Notes under the pieces: generated by a model
Seen by the model: only the letters and a program-made list of their open reading frames with translations
Databases searched by the model: none
Told to the model about the DNA's origin: nothing
Origin: Pseudomonas sp. 7P_10.2_Bac1
GTDB taxonomy: Bacteria > Pseudomonadota > Gammaproteobacteria > Pseudomonadales > Pseudomonadaceae
Length of the DNA stretch: 64,000 bases
NCBI RefSeq assembly: GCF_025465935.1
Contig: NZ_JANLNV010000088.1
Span: forward strand, 1 to 64,000
Direction: 5' to 3'
Translations under genes and position numbers: made by a program
Part shown: piece after piece, positions 10,156-19,739 of the stretch
Position numbering within the stretch: position 1 is the first letter of the stretch
How the letters are laid out: the number at the start of each line of letters is the position of its first letter

Positions 10156-11432
10156 CTATCAGTTTTCTATTTGTCGCTCTGTTCGTGCTGATGTTCATCG
10201 GCATTCCGGTGGCGATTTCCCTGGGACTGTCCGGGGCCATGACGATCCTGTTCTTCAGTAACGACTCGGTGCGTTCACTGGCAATCAAACTGTTCGAAAC
10301 CAGTGAGCACTACACGCTGCTCGCCATTCCTTTCTTTCTGTTGTCGGGCGCTTTCATGACCAGCGGCGGTGTGGCTCGCCGCCTGATTGACTTCGCCAAC
10401 GCCTGCGTCGGCCATATCAAGGGCGGCCTGGCCATTGCGGCGATCATGGCGTGCATGCTGTTTGCCGCATTGAGCGGATCATCGCCGGCTACGGTGGCTG
10501 CGGTGGGCTCTATCGTCATCGCCGGGATGGTGCGCTCTGGGTACAAACAGGAATTTGCCGCCGGTATCGTCTGTAACGCCGGTACCTTGGGCATCCTGAT
10601 TCCGCCGTCGATTGTGATGGTGGTGTACGCCACGGCCACCGAAACCTCGGTAGGCAAGCTGTTTATGGCCGGTGTTGTTCCAGGGCTGTTGCTGGGCGTC
10701 GTGTTGATGATCACCATCTACATCCTGGCGCGGATCAAAAACATGCCCGCTTTGCCTCGTGCATCCTTCAAGGAAATCGTCACGGCGGGCCGCAAGGCAG
10801 GCTGGGGCCTGATGCTGATCGTGATCATTCTGGGCGGTATCTATTCAGGCATGTTCACACCGACCGAGGCGGCGGCTGTGGCGGCGGTATATGCCGCGTT
10901 CGTGGCCATCTTCATTTACAAAGACATGACCTTTCGCGAATGCCCGAAGGTGATTGTCGAAGCCGGCAAGCTCAGCGTGGTGCTGATGTTTATCATCGCC
11001 AACGCCATGCTCTTCGCGCACGTGCTGACCACAGAACAGATCCCGCAGTCGATCACCGCCTGGGTCGTTGAGCAGGGCTTTACGCCGATTGAGTTTTTGC
11101 TGGTGGTGAACGTCGTCTTGCTGGTGGCAGGCACCTTTATGGAGCCGTCGGCGATCATTTTGATTTTGGCGCCGATCCTGTTCCCGATTGCCATGCAATT
11201 GGGTATCGACCCGATCCACTTGGGCATCATCATGGTGGTGAACATGGAAATCGGGCTGATCACTCCGCCAACCGGGCTCAACCTGTTTGTCACCTCGGCC
11301 GTGACAGGGATGCCACTGACACGTGTGGTGCGCGCAGTATCGCCGTGGCTGCTGGTGATGCTGGCGTTCTTGATTCTGGTGACGTACGTACCGTTTGTGT
11401 CGCTGGCACTGCCGAACTGGCTCGGGATGTAA
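10152..11432 (+). CDS. dctM: TRAP transporter large permease subunit (DctM family)
   Basis: This 426-residue polytopic membrane protein is the usual length for the Na+-coupled DctM subunit. Family marks are IPFFLLSGAFMTSGG, the glycine/serine-rich CMLFAALSGSSPATVAAVGS, GTLGILIPPSIVMVVYA, and MEIGLITPPTGLNLFV near the C-terminus. It completes the transporter with dctP and dctQ and ends the operon at a strong terminator. The substrate is inferred from the itaconate genes upstream. Confidence 0.92.
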   Translation: MTISFLFVALFVLMFIGIPVAISLGLSGAMTILFFSNDSVRSLAIKLFETSEHYTLLAIPFFLLSGAFMTSGGVARRLIDFANACVGHIKGGLAIAAIMACMLFAALSGSSPATVAAVGSIVIAGMVRSGYKQEFAAGIVCNAGTLGILIPPSIVMVVYATATETSVGKLFMAGVVPGLLLGVVLMITIYILARIKNMPALPRASFKEIVTAGRKAGWGLMLIVIILGGIYSGMFTPTEAAAVAAVYAAFVAIFIYKDMTFRECPKVIVEAGKLSVVLMFIIANAMLFAHVLTTEQIPQSITAWVVEQGFTPIEFLLVVNVVLLVAGTFMEPSAIILILAPILFPIAMQLGIDPIHLGIIMVVNMEIGLITPPTGLNLFVTSAVTGMPLTRVVRAVSPWLLVMLAFLILVTYVPFVSLALPNWLGM

Positions 11433-11448
11433 GCGCCACTAAAAGTGC

Positions 11449-11485
11449 AAAGGGCCTGCACGTGAGCAACGTGCAGGCCCTTTTT
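11449..11485 (+). terminator. Rho-independent terminator of the itaconate/TRAP operon
   Basis: A 12-bp perfect stem (gggcctgcacgt at 11452-11463 with its complement at 11469-11480) and a 5-base loop are followed by TTTTT. An A-run on the left side lets it also act on the opposing porin transcript. Confidence 0.9.
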
Positions 11486-11581
11486 ATTGCGGTTTTTGTA
11501 GTCGCTGACCAAGTGTGGGGCTGCGATGCGGACGGCAGGCCGCCTCATGTTTGATCAGCAACTACTGTGCTGCCGGTTTTA

Positions 11582-12931
11582 CTACCAGAGTGGAACTACA
11601 TAGCTGACATAGAAGCGGTTTTCGTCTTGTTCGGTGGCGCCTGTGATATCCGGGCTGGCGTGGGCATTACGCCAGGTCACGCCCAGGCCTTTAAAGGTGC
11701 CGGTCGGGACTTGATAGGCAACGGTGATGTTGCGTTCCCATTCGGTGGTGGTGCCTTGCGCGGTACGAATGTCATCACCGTGGGCGTAGGACGTTGCGAA
11801 GGTTAGACCATTGATGCCCAGCTTGCTGAAGTCATATTTGTACTGTGCCAACCAGGTGCGTTCGCCCGCATGCTGGAACTTGTTCAGTTGCATGTTGGTG
11901 ATGGTCGGTGTGTCGGCACCTGAACCAGGGCCTTGACGGTTGTCGCCGCTGTTCAAACCGGAATCCAGGTACGGGAAGTCACTGTCGCCGCTGTTCTTCT
12001 GTATGCCGAGCCCGACGGTATGGCCGTCCAGGGTGTAGCTTTCCAGCAGGCTGACAGTGGACTGGTTGATGCGACCCTTGGAGACGCCATTGTCGTACAG
12101 GCCGGCAGCGGAATAGTCCTTGTCGCCATCCGCGTTGCCGCCCACTCCAAGGCTGCGGTACAAGCGTACGTCGGTGTCAAATGCACCTACTGCCACCGCG
12201 TCGTGACGTTTGGCCCCCAAGTAGAACTGCTGGTAGTAATCTTCAAGGTTGGAGTACCACAGGCTGAGGGTGGTGCCCGGCAAGCCGGTGTAGTCGGCAC
12301 CGCCGTAGAGGAAGCGATCGCTTTCTTTGGTACCGCCAGCGGTGATCATGCCCTGGTCGCCGGTTTCGTTGCGGATTTTGCTCTTGAGGATGTCACCTGC
12401 GGTGAAGGTGAAGTCGGTCAAGTCCTTGGACACCAGTTGCACGCCGGTGTTGGTCTGCTGGTACAAGCGGCCGTCGGTGTTGGCCAGAACCGGGTTGTTG
12501 CCGAATAGCGTGCCGACACGCAGTTCATCTTTGGCAAAGCGCATTTTGAAGGTTGGGCTCAGCACGCCGAACTGGTCGGCGGACTTGCCGTCGTCCAGCG
12601 GAAACATGCTGCCTGGATAGCGCCCCTGGTGAGACTTGTCATTCAAGTCACCACCGGAGTCCAGTTTCAGACCGTAGAACCCCTGCAAGTCCAGACCAAA
12701 GCCAACGGTGCCTTCGGTATAACCAGACTTGAAGTTGAATTCAAAGCCCTGACCCCAATCACGAACGCTGTGGGCCTTGGCGTTGCTGTTCACCACATCG
12801 CGGCCTTGCTGGTTGAGGTAGCGGTTGAGCAGGGTTAAATCGGCATGGCTGTCATCGATAAAGTCTGCGTGTGCTGACAGCATAAAGCTCGCCATGGCGA
12901 CCCCCACCATAGGGCTTGCTAACTTCTTCAT
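11582..12931 (-). CDS. OprD-family outer-membrane porin
   Basis: This 449-residue specific porin has a signal peptide ending ALSAHADF-like (MLSAHADFIDD). OprD hallmarks follow: DSHADLTLLNRYLNQ, the stretch WGQGFEFNFKSGYTEG, GFYGLKLDSGGD, a dense set of barrel strands, and a C-terminal aromatic strand (FYVSYVVPLW). The final residue is Trp where Phe is commoner. It is convergent with the TRAP operon and shares its terminator. An outer-membrane role in uptake of the same acid is plausible but inferred only from position. The 290 bases upstream (12932-13221) hold its promoter and no other gene. Confidence 0.88.
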   Translation of the reverse strand: MKKLASPMVGVAMASFMLSAHADFIDDSHADLTLLNRYLNQQGRDVVNSNAKAHSVRDWGQGFEFNFKSGYTEGTVGFGLDLQGFYGLKLDSGGDLNDKSHQGRYPGSMFPLDDGKSADQFGVLSPTFKMRFAKDELRVGTLFGNNPVLANTDGRLYQQTNTGVQLVSKDLTDFTFTAGDILKSKIRNETGDQGMITAGGTKESDRFLYGGADYTGLPGTTLSLWYSNLEDYYQQFYLGAKRHDAVAVGAFDTDVRLYRSLGVGGNADGDKDYSAAGLYDNGVSKGRINQSTVSLLESYTLDGHTVGLGIQKNSGDSDFPYLDSGLNSGDNRQGPGSGADTPTITNMQLNKFQHAGERTWLAQYKYDFSKLGINGLTFATSYAHGDDIRTAQGTTTEWERNITVAYQVPTGTFKGLGVTWRNAHASPDITGATEQDENRFYVSYVVPLW

Positions 12932-13221
12932 TGATCCCGGTCTCCGACATTATTCTGAAATGAAAGCGTCAAACGCTTCACATAATTAGGCGATTCTCAT
13001 GTGACAGTTCTGAGTCAAAAGCGGGTTTTGGTAGATGAAATTAAATTTAAGAAAGTCAATGGATACGGGAGGTTCAGGGTGTTTTTGGACTATTTTGGCC
13101 CGCCCGCGGACGGCCCTGTGAGTGCCGCAGGAGCAGCCTGAAAATGACAGACGTTGAATGCTAGATCAGACGCTTGGAGTGCTCATCACGCACTTGAAAT
13201 TCATATGAAAGGGGTCTTGGA

Positions 13222-13644
13222 ATGACAGCGGACAAAGCTTGCCCAGTGGTTCTGCGAAACCGTGAAACGCTGGAAATCCTGGCCTTTGAGCATCCTTTGG
13301 CTGGATTGCAATTGGTCAAAGGCAGCGTAGAGCTGGGTGAATCATCCGATGAGGCAGCGGTGCGAGAACTGATGGAAGAAGCTGGGATTCGATCCTCGGC
13401 CAAACAAGCGTTGGGCGCGTGGTATTCGACGTCAACTGGGCATGTATGGGCGTTTCATGAATGCCATGTTGCTCATGAACTTCCTGATACCTGGGTGCAT
13501 TTTGCGCAAGATGACGGAGGCCATGAATTCAGATTCTTTTGGCATCCGTTGATGAGTGAACCGTCAGAGAGCTGGCATCAGGTGTTCAACGGCGCTTTAA
13601 GCTTTCTTCAGCGGGTCTACAATCAACGTTCAACTGGAGGATGA
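13222..13644 (+). CDS. Nudix hydrolase
   Basis: This 140-residue protein has an almost complete Nudix box, GSVELGESSDEAAVRELMEE (about residues 34-53), continuing AGI, with the metal-binding REL..EE glutamates in place. The substrate class cannot be told. It resembles small Nudix proteins that hydrolyse nucleoside diphosphate derivatives. Its stop overlaps the start of the small lipoprotein gene, so the two are likely co-transcribed. Confidence 0.88.
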   Translation: MTADKACPVVLRNRETLEILAFEHPLAGLQLVKGSVELGESSDEAAVRELMEEAGIRSSAKQALGAWYSTSTGHVWAFHECHVAHELPDTWVHFAQDDGGHEFRFFWHPLMSEPSESWHQVFNGALSFLQRVYNQRSTGG

Positions 13645-13829
13645 GTATGAAGAAAATCTTAGGCTTGGCGGCGCTGGGCATGTTGGTTGGGTGTTCGGCT
13701 AATCAGTCCAAAGAGACGGAATATCAGGAAACCCGAGAGTGCATGACCTACCGCTCAATGATGACCGCCCCCATGGCGCCGGACGCCATGCAGCGCCTCA
13801 GGGAGGCGTGCGAAAAATCGAGGTCTTGA
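13641..13829 (+). CDS. Small predicted lipoprotein
   Basis: This 62-residue (or 60 if starting at the second ATG, 13647) protein has a lipoprotein signal peptide MKKILGLAALGMLVGCSAN with lipobox LVGC. The mature part is short and polar (NQSKETEYQETRECMTYRSM) with a second Cys. The start overlaps the Nudix stop. I do not recognise the family. A role in the cell envelope follows only from the lipobox. Confidence 0.75.
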   Translation: MSMKKILGLAALGMLVGCSANQSKETEYQETRECMTYRSMMTAPMAPDAMQRLREACEKSRS

Positions 13830-13855
13830 AAGCGGAACAGCTTCCAGAATTGCGG

Positions 13856-13899
13856 AACAAAAAACAAAGGGCCTGCGCGCTGAAAGCGTGCAAGCCCTT
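13856..13899 (-). terminator. Terminator downstream of tRNA-Leu
   Basis: Read on the minus strand, a GC-rich imperfect stem (arms about 13868-13880 and 13886-13898) is followed by a T-rich run, complementary to the A-run at 13856-13868. It lies directly 3' of the tRNA. Confidence 0.7.
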
Positions 13900-13907
13900 G
13901 AATTGTT

Positions 13908-13994
13908 TGGTGCCCGAAGCCGGAATCGAACCGGCACGTCCTTTCGAACGGGGGATTTTAAGTCCCATGCGTCTACCAATTTCGCCATTCGGGC
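13908..13994 (-). tRNA. tRNA-Leu (anticodon UAA)
   Basis: The minus strand reads GCCCGAATGGCGAAATTGG at the 5' end and finishes GGCTTCGGGCACCA. The acceptor stem pairs and CCA is encoded. The anticodon loop CTTAAAA gives UAA. The 87-base length with a long variable arm (type II) fits leucine. The T-arm GGTTCGATTCC is intact. Confidence 0.95.
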
Positions 13995-14459
13995 GGTAGC
14001 GCTGTAAAGCGGGTCAAGCAGGCGGTGCGCTGTGCGCGGTTGACTCAGTAGCCTGCGTGACAGGTGGACGAATATATAGAGCCTGCGCCGATGAGGCAAG
14101 TTGGTAATTGCATTTTTAGTGACTTTTTTGAGTTTTTGTCGCGATTAAAACTCTCGAAAAATCAGAGGGCTAGGTGAATCCGGGAAGCCTCGTGATGGAT
14201 TATTCGCCCTAGGGGCGCAGATAAAAACATGCATCAAGTCACATGAGGTCGTCTGCTCCGTCCGATTTACGTGGAGCACAGACCGCATTTGCCGCACTTT
14301 GCTGGCGTTGCGGTCATGACAATAACTTTTAACTGGCTGTAGTCGCTGATGCACAGGGGAGGTGACTTGTTCGGAAACAGTTTCTTACATGAGGCTGACA
14401 CTATTGCGAACTAATCTTTGGCGATTAAACGTTAATTATCACGACGTTAAGGAATCAAG
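13995..14459. other. Intergenic region, 465 bases
   Basis: This gap holds the promoter of the tRNA gene (minus) and that of the nuclease gene (plus). It is noticeably more AT-rich than the surrounding genes. I see no supported gene in it. Confidence 0.5.
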
Positions 14460-15323
14460 ATGCAAAGGAAGGCGAGATGTAAATGGCTGCCGTTTTTGTT
14501 CATGCCGCTGTTATCCGGCTGTATTTCAAAGGGTATGCGAGAGGAAGCAGAACAATCAAGTCATGGGCCGGACGCGATTGTTGAAGTTCCTGCTAGCCCC
14601 GCATTGATTGATAACTGCTCAGTGGGTTGTCCGCTGGGAGGCGGTGCGGTAAATATTTACCGGCACAGTTATACGCTCAATAACAATGCTTCAACCAAGT
14701 TTGCTAATTGGGTGGCATATAAAATCACTAAATCCGGCCAGGGCTTCGGGCGTAAGCGTCACTGGCTTACGGATCCTGACATCCCAGTAGGAGAGACGCT
14801 CAGCCCCGCGGATTACAAAGGCGCAAGCGCCGCATTGAAAATCAACCGCGGCCATCAGGCGAATCTCGCTTCCATGGCTGTAATGCCAGATTGGGAATCT
14901 CTGAACTACTTGTCCAATATCACCCCGCAGAAAGCAGATTTGAATCAAGGGCCGTGGGAGAAACTTGAGGTCAAGGAACGGGAGCTCAGTAATAGAACCA
15001 CTATTGAGCATGTTTATGTGCTAACGGGTCCTTTGTATGAGCGTTATATTGGGACTTTGCCTGGAACAACTAAATTACACACGATTCCCAGCGGTTACTG
15101 GAAAGTCATTTTTACCGGTAGCCGTCCTGATGATGGAATGTTTGCTTCTTTTTTAATGGATCAAGATACGCCGCGCACCGCGAACTTTTGCGACTATCAG
15201 GTCACTCTTGAAGAGGTCGAGAGGCGGTCTGGGTTAATAATGTGGAGTGGGCTGGGGAGTCAAGAAAAAACAGCGTTGCGTACTGTTAAAGGTCGATTGC
15301 CCACACTGATTGGCTGCTCGTGA
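14460..15323 (+). CDS. Predicted lipoprotein DNA/RNA non-specific endonuclease
   Basis: This 287-residue protein starts after a good ribosome site (aagga, 14449). A lipoprotein signal ends in LLSGC (about residues 17-21), so the protein is probably anchored and acts outside the cytoplasm. The core resembles the NUC1/EndoG/Serratia nuclease family: NRGHQANLASM (about 130-140), with the catalytic His of the (D/N)RGH motif, then NITPQKADLNQGPWEKLE with the metal-binding Asn. The C-terminal third (VTLEEVERRSG) matches the family end. Lower GC than its neighbours suggests acquisition. No immunity gene is apparent beside it. Confidence 0.75.
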   Translation: MQRKARCKWLPFLFMPLLSGCISKGMREEAEQSSHGPDAIVEVPASPALIDNCSVGCPLGGGAVNIYRHSYTLNNNASTKFANWVAYKITKSGQGFGRKRHWLTDPDIPVGETLSPADYKGASAALKINRGHQANLASMAVMPDWESLNYLSNITPQKADLNQGPWEKLEVKERELSNRTTIEHVYVLTGPLYERYIGTLPGTTKLHTIPSGYWKVIFTGSRPDDGMFASFLMDQDTPRTANFCDYQVTLEEVERRSGLIMWSGLGSQEKTALRTVKGRLPTLIGCS

Positions 15324-15425
15324 TGATCTGGCCGCTGAGTGATGACATCGCTCAACTTTCTGTTACGGCGTGTCATTGCGCGTGCCTTTCGCCATTCTGG
15401 CGTGCGGTGCCCTGTAGGGGAGGGG

Positions 15426-16246
15426 TCACACTGTCTTTGCAGGTACAGGTCTACGTGCCAGGTATAGAAGCCAGCCTGTCACAAAAAACAGCGGCATGCA
15501 GGCAGAGGCCATTAATACTGCAATCCGGCCTGCGATGCCGAAGTAGCTGCCGACATGCAGTGTGAAATTGCTGATCAGGAGCCGATCAATAACGGGTTGA
15601 TCCGTGTAGCGTTTATGAGTCATAACCTCACCTGTTTGCGGATCGACGATAAGCTCATTGAGGGCGCCTGGATGTTCAGGTGCAGTAAGCACATAAAAGA
15701 GAATCACAGGTTGGCCCTGTGTCTCGGGTAACCGCAAACTCCACTCGCCCAGTTGCGGGCCGACAGCACGTGAAATGTCTTCCCGCAAGGTTGTTTTGTC
15801 GATCTGAAACGAGGTGTTTTGCGCTGGCTCAGTGGCGGGCCGTACGGGACGCACATGACGCAGGCCCTCGTAATTGCCGGACACCACCGCATTGCCCTTG
15901 AGTGGCGGTGCATCTTTTCGTGTAACTGGCCGGTATCGCGGTCGAAATACCTGACTGTCGGTGGGGTGTGGCCTGTGGGGGCCGCGAACACAACGCGTCC
16001 GTTGCTCCCGAGTGATGTAACCGTCAAACCTGTTGAGTGTTCCAAACGGTCAATCAGTTCAGCCGGTGGTAAAGGGGACAAATGGCTAGACGCGCAGTGG
16101 TACAAACCCGGGTTGAGCAGATCAATCAGTTCGTCTTGAAAGGACAGTATCGCTCCCGAAATACCGACGACTGTCAGAATGGCTCCCAGCGTAAGGCTCA
16201 GCAATCCATGAATGTGAAACAAACGCTTTTTCCACACGGCAAACAC
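15426..16246 (-). pseudogene. PepSY-associated membrane protein, frameshifted
   Basis: The reading frame from the ATG at 16246 gives an N-terminal helix typical of PepSY-associated transmembrane proteins (HGLLSLTLGAILTVVGISGA) and FDRDTGQL. After about 15890 the family sequence continues in another frame (VVSGNYEGLRHVRPV, LNELIVDPQTGEVM, FTLHVGSYFGIAG, final helix FFVTGWLLYLARR) to a stop at 15426. The length, 821 bases, is one short of a multiple of three, so a one-base deletion fits. It follows the siderophore receptor on the same strand. Relatives there reduce ferric siderophores or assist uptake. Even repaired it would be only about 273 residues, shorter than usual. Confidence 0.75.
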
Positions 16247-16274
16247 CCGGCATTGTTATGGCTGTTGAGTACCA

Positions 16275-16314
16275 GGCGCTGTTGACCGTTCTGCCATCAA
16301 CCGTCAACAGCGCC
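16275..16314. repeat. Hairpin between siderophore receptor and PepSY gene
   Basis: A 12-bp perfect stem (ggcgctgttgac at 16275-16286 with its complement at 16303-16314) lies in the 138-base intercistronic gap. There is no T-tract, so it is more likely an mRNA-stabilising or attenuating structure than a strong terminator. Confidence 0.5.
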
Positions 16315-16384
16315 CGAGCGCAGATGCCAGAGGTGCCGGGTCAGACGCCAGCAGCCTTCAAGGCTTAGTGAGGGGTTTGAGGGG

Positions 16385-18664
16385 TTAGAAGTTGTAGTTG
16401 GCGGTCAGGGTGGCACTGCGGCCGGCACCCGGTGTTGCCCAGCCCGCAGCGGTGTTGCTGCCACCGCGCACGTTGGTGTAGTAATCCTTGTTAAACAGGT
16501 TGTCTACATTCAATTGCAGGTCCAGATTGCGATTGATCTTGTAGTCGACCATGGCTCGATGAGTGACATAACCCTTTACCTGAATGTTTGAGTCTTCGTC
16601 AGTGCTGTCGACGCGCTGCGAGCTTTGAGCAGTCAAGCCATAGCCCACTTGCCAGTCACGGGACAGGTCATAGGTTGTCCAGACGTTCAACGATTTACGA
16701 GGTGTGAAGGGCAGCGGATTGCCTTTGTTTGGGTCTCCTGAGGTAGCCGCTACGAGATCGGATACACCTTGCAGCACTTCACTTTTGAGATAGGTGTAGT
16801 TGGCGAAAATCGACCAATCTTTAGTGATGAGGCCCGATGCGCCAAGGGTGATCCCGTCTACGCGTGCACGCCCTTGTAACTGTTGCTCGGGAATGAGCGG
16901 GTCTCCGGAGCTGACTTTGTAGTTGGTACGCTCATTGCGAAAGATCGAACCGGTCAGGGACAGCTTCTCGTTGAGCAAGTCCCACTTGGTACCGAGTTCA
17001 TAAAGCTTGGCGGTTTCAGGCGCGACATTGCAGTTATCGGCGCGGGCCAGTGCGTTCAGGCATGAGCCGTTAACAGTCGCGTCGGACGGTGTTTTTGAAT
17101 TGCTGAAGGCGAAGTAAAAGCTGCCTGTTTCAACGGGTTTGTAAACCAGCCCGGCACGCCAGGAGAACAGGTCTTCATTATTTTCAGACCGCGTGCGCGA
17201 TTGCAGGTTGCCGTTGGTAGCGTAGGTTTTGGCGATCATTGTGTCTTCGTTGCGTTCATACCGCATGCCCCCATTGATCTCCCAATGTTCATTGAGTTTG
17301 AGAGTGTCAAAGGCATAGAGCGCGTTATTGGTCAGGTCGCCGTCGTTGTGCCCGCTGCGGTAGTAGTTTTGCGGACCGTCGTAATGTGAGTTCGGGTTGC
17401 GGATATCCATTGGCACATAGCTATACGTTCCGCCGTTGGCAGTGCGTTGCGCGTTACCGGAGTTGAGGTCATAGAGCTCTTTACTTAACGCCACGCCCAC
17501 CACCAACGTGTGATCAATAAAGCCGGTGGCGAATTTAGACGTCATATCGGTCTGGTTAAACAACATGGTGTTCTGGGTATCCAGAACCGTACCCCGCGGG
17601 CCGGCAGGGGTGAATGTGCCGGGCAATGAGCATCTCGCGCCCCCGGGTGTCACGCCCGAGCTCAGGCACCATGTGCCTTGGGGCGGGTTAACCGTGGCTT
17701 TTTGATCCGTTACGCTGTAGCGCGTGATGTTGCTGACCTTCAAGGCATCACTGAAGTCATGTTCAAACTTGGCGGTCAGAGAGTTGACCTGATCAATCTG
17801 TTGGTCAACGTTGCTGTAGCCGTAGTAATTACTGCGTTTAACGCCGGGCAAGGTTCCACCCTTTAAGAAGGGTATGCCGTAATCGGGCGTGTTTTTGTCT
17901 TCTTGATGCAGGTAACTCAGTGTAAATCGAGTATCTGTGCCCAGGCCGAAGGCGATCGACGGTGCAATGCCCCAGCGGTTGTAATCCACTTTATCGCGCT
18001 CTGAAACGTTGTTGCCGTGAGCCATCAGATTGAGGCGAAAAGCAGTGGTGTCATCTATCTGACGGTTGATATCGGCCGTGGTGCGTTTGTAGCTGTCTGT
18101 GCCGATACCCGCGCTCAAATGGGTGAAGTCGGTCAAGCTCGGGGCTTTACTGACCAAGTTGATGGTGCCGCCAATGGCGCCTACCCCTGAGTACACCGAG
18201 TTGGCGCCGCTGATGACTTCCACCTGCTGCAAGTTGAACGTATCTGAACGGCTGTATTGGGCACTGTCACGAATCCCGTCGACAGTGATGTCGTTGCTGG
18301 CTGAAAACCCGCGCATGTTCAGCGAGTCTCCAAAGCCACCACCGCCTTCACCGGCGTTGAAGGTGATGCCAGGCACCGTGCTCAGTACGTTTTGCAATGA
18401 CAGCAAATTCTGCTGCTTGATCACCAGTTCCGGGACGATGGTGATGGTCTGCGGTATATCGCGCAGCGGCTCGGTGTACTTGGGGGAGGAGGGTTGCGGT
18501 TGCAGGGACGGAGCATCTTTTTGACCGTCGACAGTGGTGACACTCAACTCGAGCGGTTTGTCGACTGCAGCGGCCATAGAGGTCTGGCTTGCGATTGCCA
18601 GCCCGATTGCGCATGCCAAGTGGTTCTGCGTTGAGGTGGGTAGCTTCAACAGATTTTGCATCAT
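16385..18664 (-). CDS. TonB-dependent catecholate siderophore receptor (Fiu/PiuA-like)
   Basis: This is a 759-residue outer-membrane receptor with a signal peptide ending SMAAA. The plug domain includes YTEPLRDIPQTITIVP, NMRGFSASNDITVDGIRD and VEVISGANSVYSGVGAIGGTINLV-like sequence. The 22-stranded barrel follows, ending in the TonB-receptor signature NLDLQLNVDNLFNKDYY and a terminal Phe (LTANYNF). The plug most resembles Fiu/PiuA catecholate receptors. A Fur box lies about 40 bases upstream, so it should be iron-repressed. An AraC gene is divergent. Confidence 0.88.
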   Translation of the reverse strand: MMQNLLKLPTSTQNHLACAIGLAIASQTSMAAAVDKPLELSVTTVDGQKDAPSLQPQPSSPKYTEPLRDIPQTITIVPELVIKQQNLLSLQNVLSTVPGITFNAGEGGGGFGDSLNMRGFSASNDITVDGIRDSAQYSRSDTFNLQQVEVISGANSVYSGVGAIGGTINLVSKAPSLTDFTHLSAGIGTDSYKRTTADINRQIDDTTAFRLNLMAHGNNVSERDKVDYNRWGIAPSIAFGLGTDTRFTLSYLHQEDKNTPDYGIPFLKGGTLPGVKRSNYYGYSNVDQQIDQVNSLTAKFEHDFSDALKVSNITRYSVTDQKATVNPPQGTWCLSSGVTPGGARCSLPGTFTPAGPRGTVLDTQNTMLFNQTDMTSKFATGFIDHTLVVGVALSKELYDLNSGNAQRTANGGTYSYVPMDIRNPNSHYDGPQNYYRSGHNDGDLTNNALYAFDTLKLNEHWEINGGMRYERNEDTMIAKTYATNGNLQSRTRSENNEDLFSWRAGLVYKPVETGSFYFAFSNSKTPSDATVNGSCLNALARADNCNVAPETAKLYELGTKWDLLNEKLSLTGSIFRNERTNYKVSSGDPLIPEQQLQGRARVDGITLGASGLITKDWSIFANYTYLKSEVLQGVSDLVAATSGDPNKGNPLPFTPRKSLNVWTTYDLSRDWQVGYGLTAQSSQRVDSTDEDSNIQVKGYVTHRAMVDYKINRNLDLQLNVDNLFNKDYYTNVRGGSNTAAGWATPGAGRSATLTANYNF

Positions 18665-18700
18665 GTTCCCCTGTTTAATTCATATGGTGCTAAAGCCAAC

Positions 18701-18719
18701 GATAATTATTACTATTAGC
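18701..18719. promoter_or_regulatory. Fur box
   Basis: The sequence gataattattactattagc matches the 19-base Fur consensus at 14 positions by my count. It sits between the receptor gene (start 18664) and the divergent AraC gene, as expected for iron-regulated uptake. Confidence 0.75.
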
Positions 18720-18917
18720 GTCTTGTTCGAAGCGCCCCCTCACTCGGTATTGCCGAGCGAAAGCAGTCGAAGAAAGGGCGGGAAATCCTGAAGTGAAGCG
18801 CGTGTCATCAGGGCAGTGCCTGGCGGCCTGGAGCCTGCGCTGTAAAGCCTGGAGAATTTAAATGCTCATGCGTTGCAGGGCTGCGGTGAATCAGTCAAAC
18901 AGTACGGAGGTTTGGTC

Positions 18918-19694
18918 ATGTTTGACCCGATCGTGAAAGGCCATGAAATTAATTCGCCTCTGGCACCTGTCCTGTTGGCTGTAGAGAGAAAGCAAAATGA
19001 TGTTCGCCAGGTTCCGCCCCACAGCCATCCTCATGGTCAATTGCTCGGCACCTTTACGGGCTTGGCGACAGTCGGTATTGGCGATGATTTACAGCAGTGG
19101 ATTGTCCCGGCCATCCATGCGGTCTGGATCCCGCCCAATATGCGCCACTCTTCGGTGTCTCACGGTCCGTTTCACGGCTGGAGCGTGTTTGTTGATGAGC
19201 AGGCGTGCGCGCGCTTGCCTGCTTCGCCGCGAACGTTTCGCGTATCCAGACTGTTGCGGGAGGCGGTTGGCCGGGCAGCTACCTGGCAGACACTCACACT
19301 GGGCAGCGCCGAAATGCACCTCGTGGAAGTCATTTTCGATGAAATCGGCAACTTGCCTGAAGAACGCCTTGGGTTGCCGATGCCCTCTGATAGCCGGATT
19401 TTACGGATTGCAACTCAGTTCCTCGCGGACTTGACCAGCCAGCGTACCTTGGAAGAGTGGGCGGCCTGGACATCCATCGCGCCGCGAACCGTGAGCCGTT
19501 TATTTGTCGAGCAAACGGGGTTCAATTTTGGTGAATGGCGCCAGCAAGCCAGGCTGATGCGAGCTCTGGAAATGCTGGCGCGTGGCGAGCCGGTGACCCG
19601 CATTGCGATAGACCTGGGGTATGAGAATCTCAGCGCTTTTATCGCGATGTTCAAAAAACGCTTTGGCGTAACACCCGGCAAATTCACCTCGTAA
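18918..19694 (+). CDS. AraC-family regulator
   Basis: This 258-residue regulator has an N-terminal cupin-like sensor (HSHPHGQLLGTFTGL, PAIHAVWIPPNMRH) and a C-terminal AraC DNA-binding pair (LEEWAAWTSIAPRTVSRLF; VTRIAIDLGYENLSAFIAMF, then FKKRFGVTPGKF). The ATG at 18918 follows ggaggt. The type resembles NimR/YdeO-like regulators that control a nearby MFS exporter. The adjacent gene could be the receptor (divergent) or the MFS gene downstream. I cannot choose. Confidence 0.85.
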   Translation: MFDPIVKGHEINSPLAPVLLAVERKQNDVRQVPPHSHPHGQLLGTFTGLATVGIGDDLQQWIVPAIHAVWIPPNMRHSSVSHGPFHGWSVFVDEQACARLPASPRTFRVSRLLREAVGRAATWQTLTLGSAEMHLVEVIFDEIGNLPEERLGLPMPSDSRILRIATQFLADLTSQRTLEEWAAWTSIAPRTVSRLFVEQTGFNFGEWRQQARLMRALEMLARGEPVTRIAIDLGYENLSAFIAMFKKRFGVTPGKFTS

Positions 19695-19739
19695 AGGTGG
19701 ATGAAGACGGAACTCGGATGTACGAGGCTTTGTGGGTTT

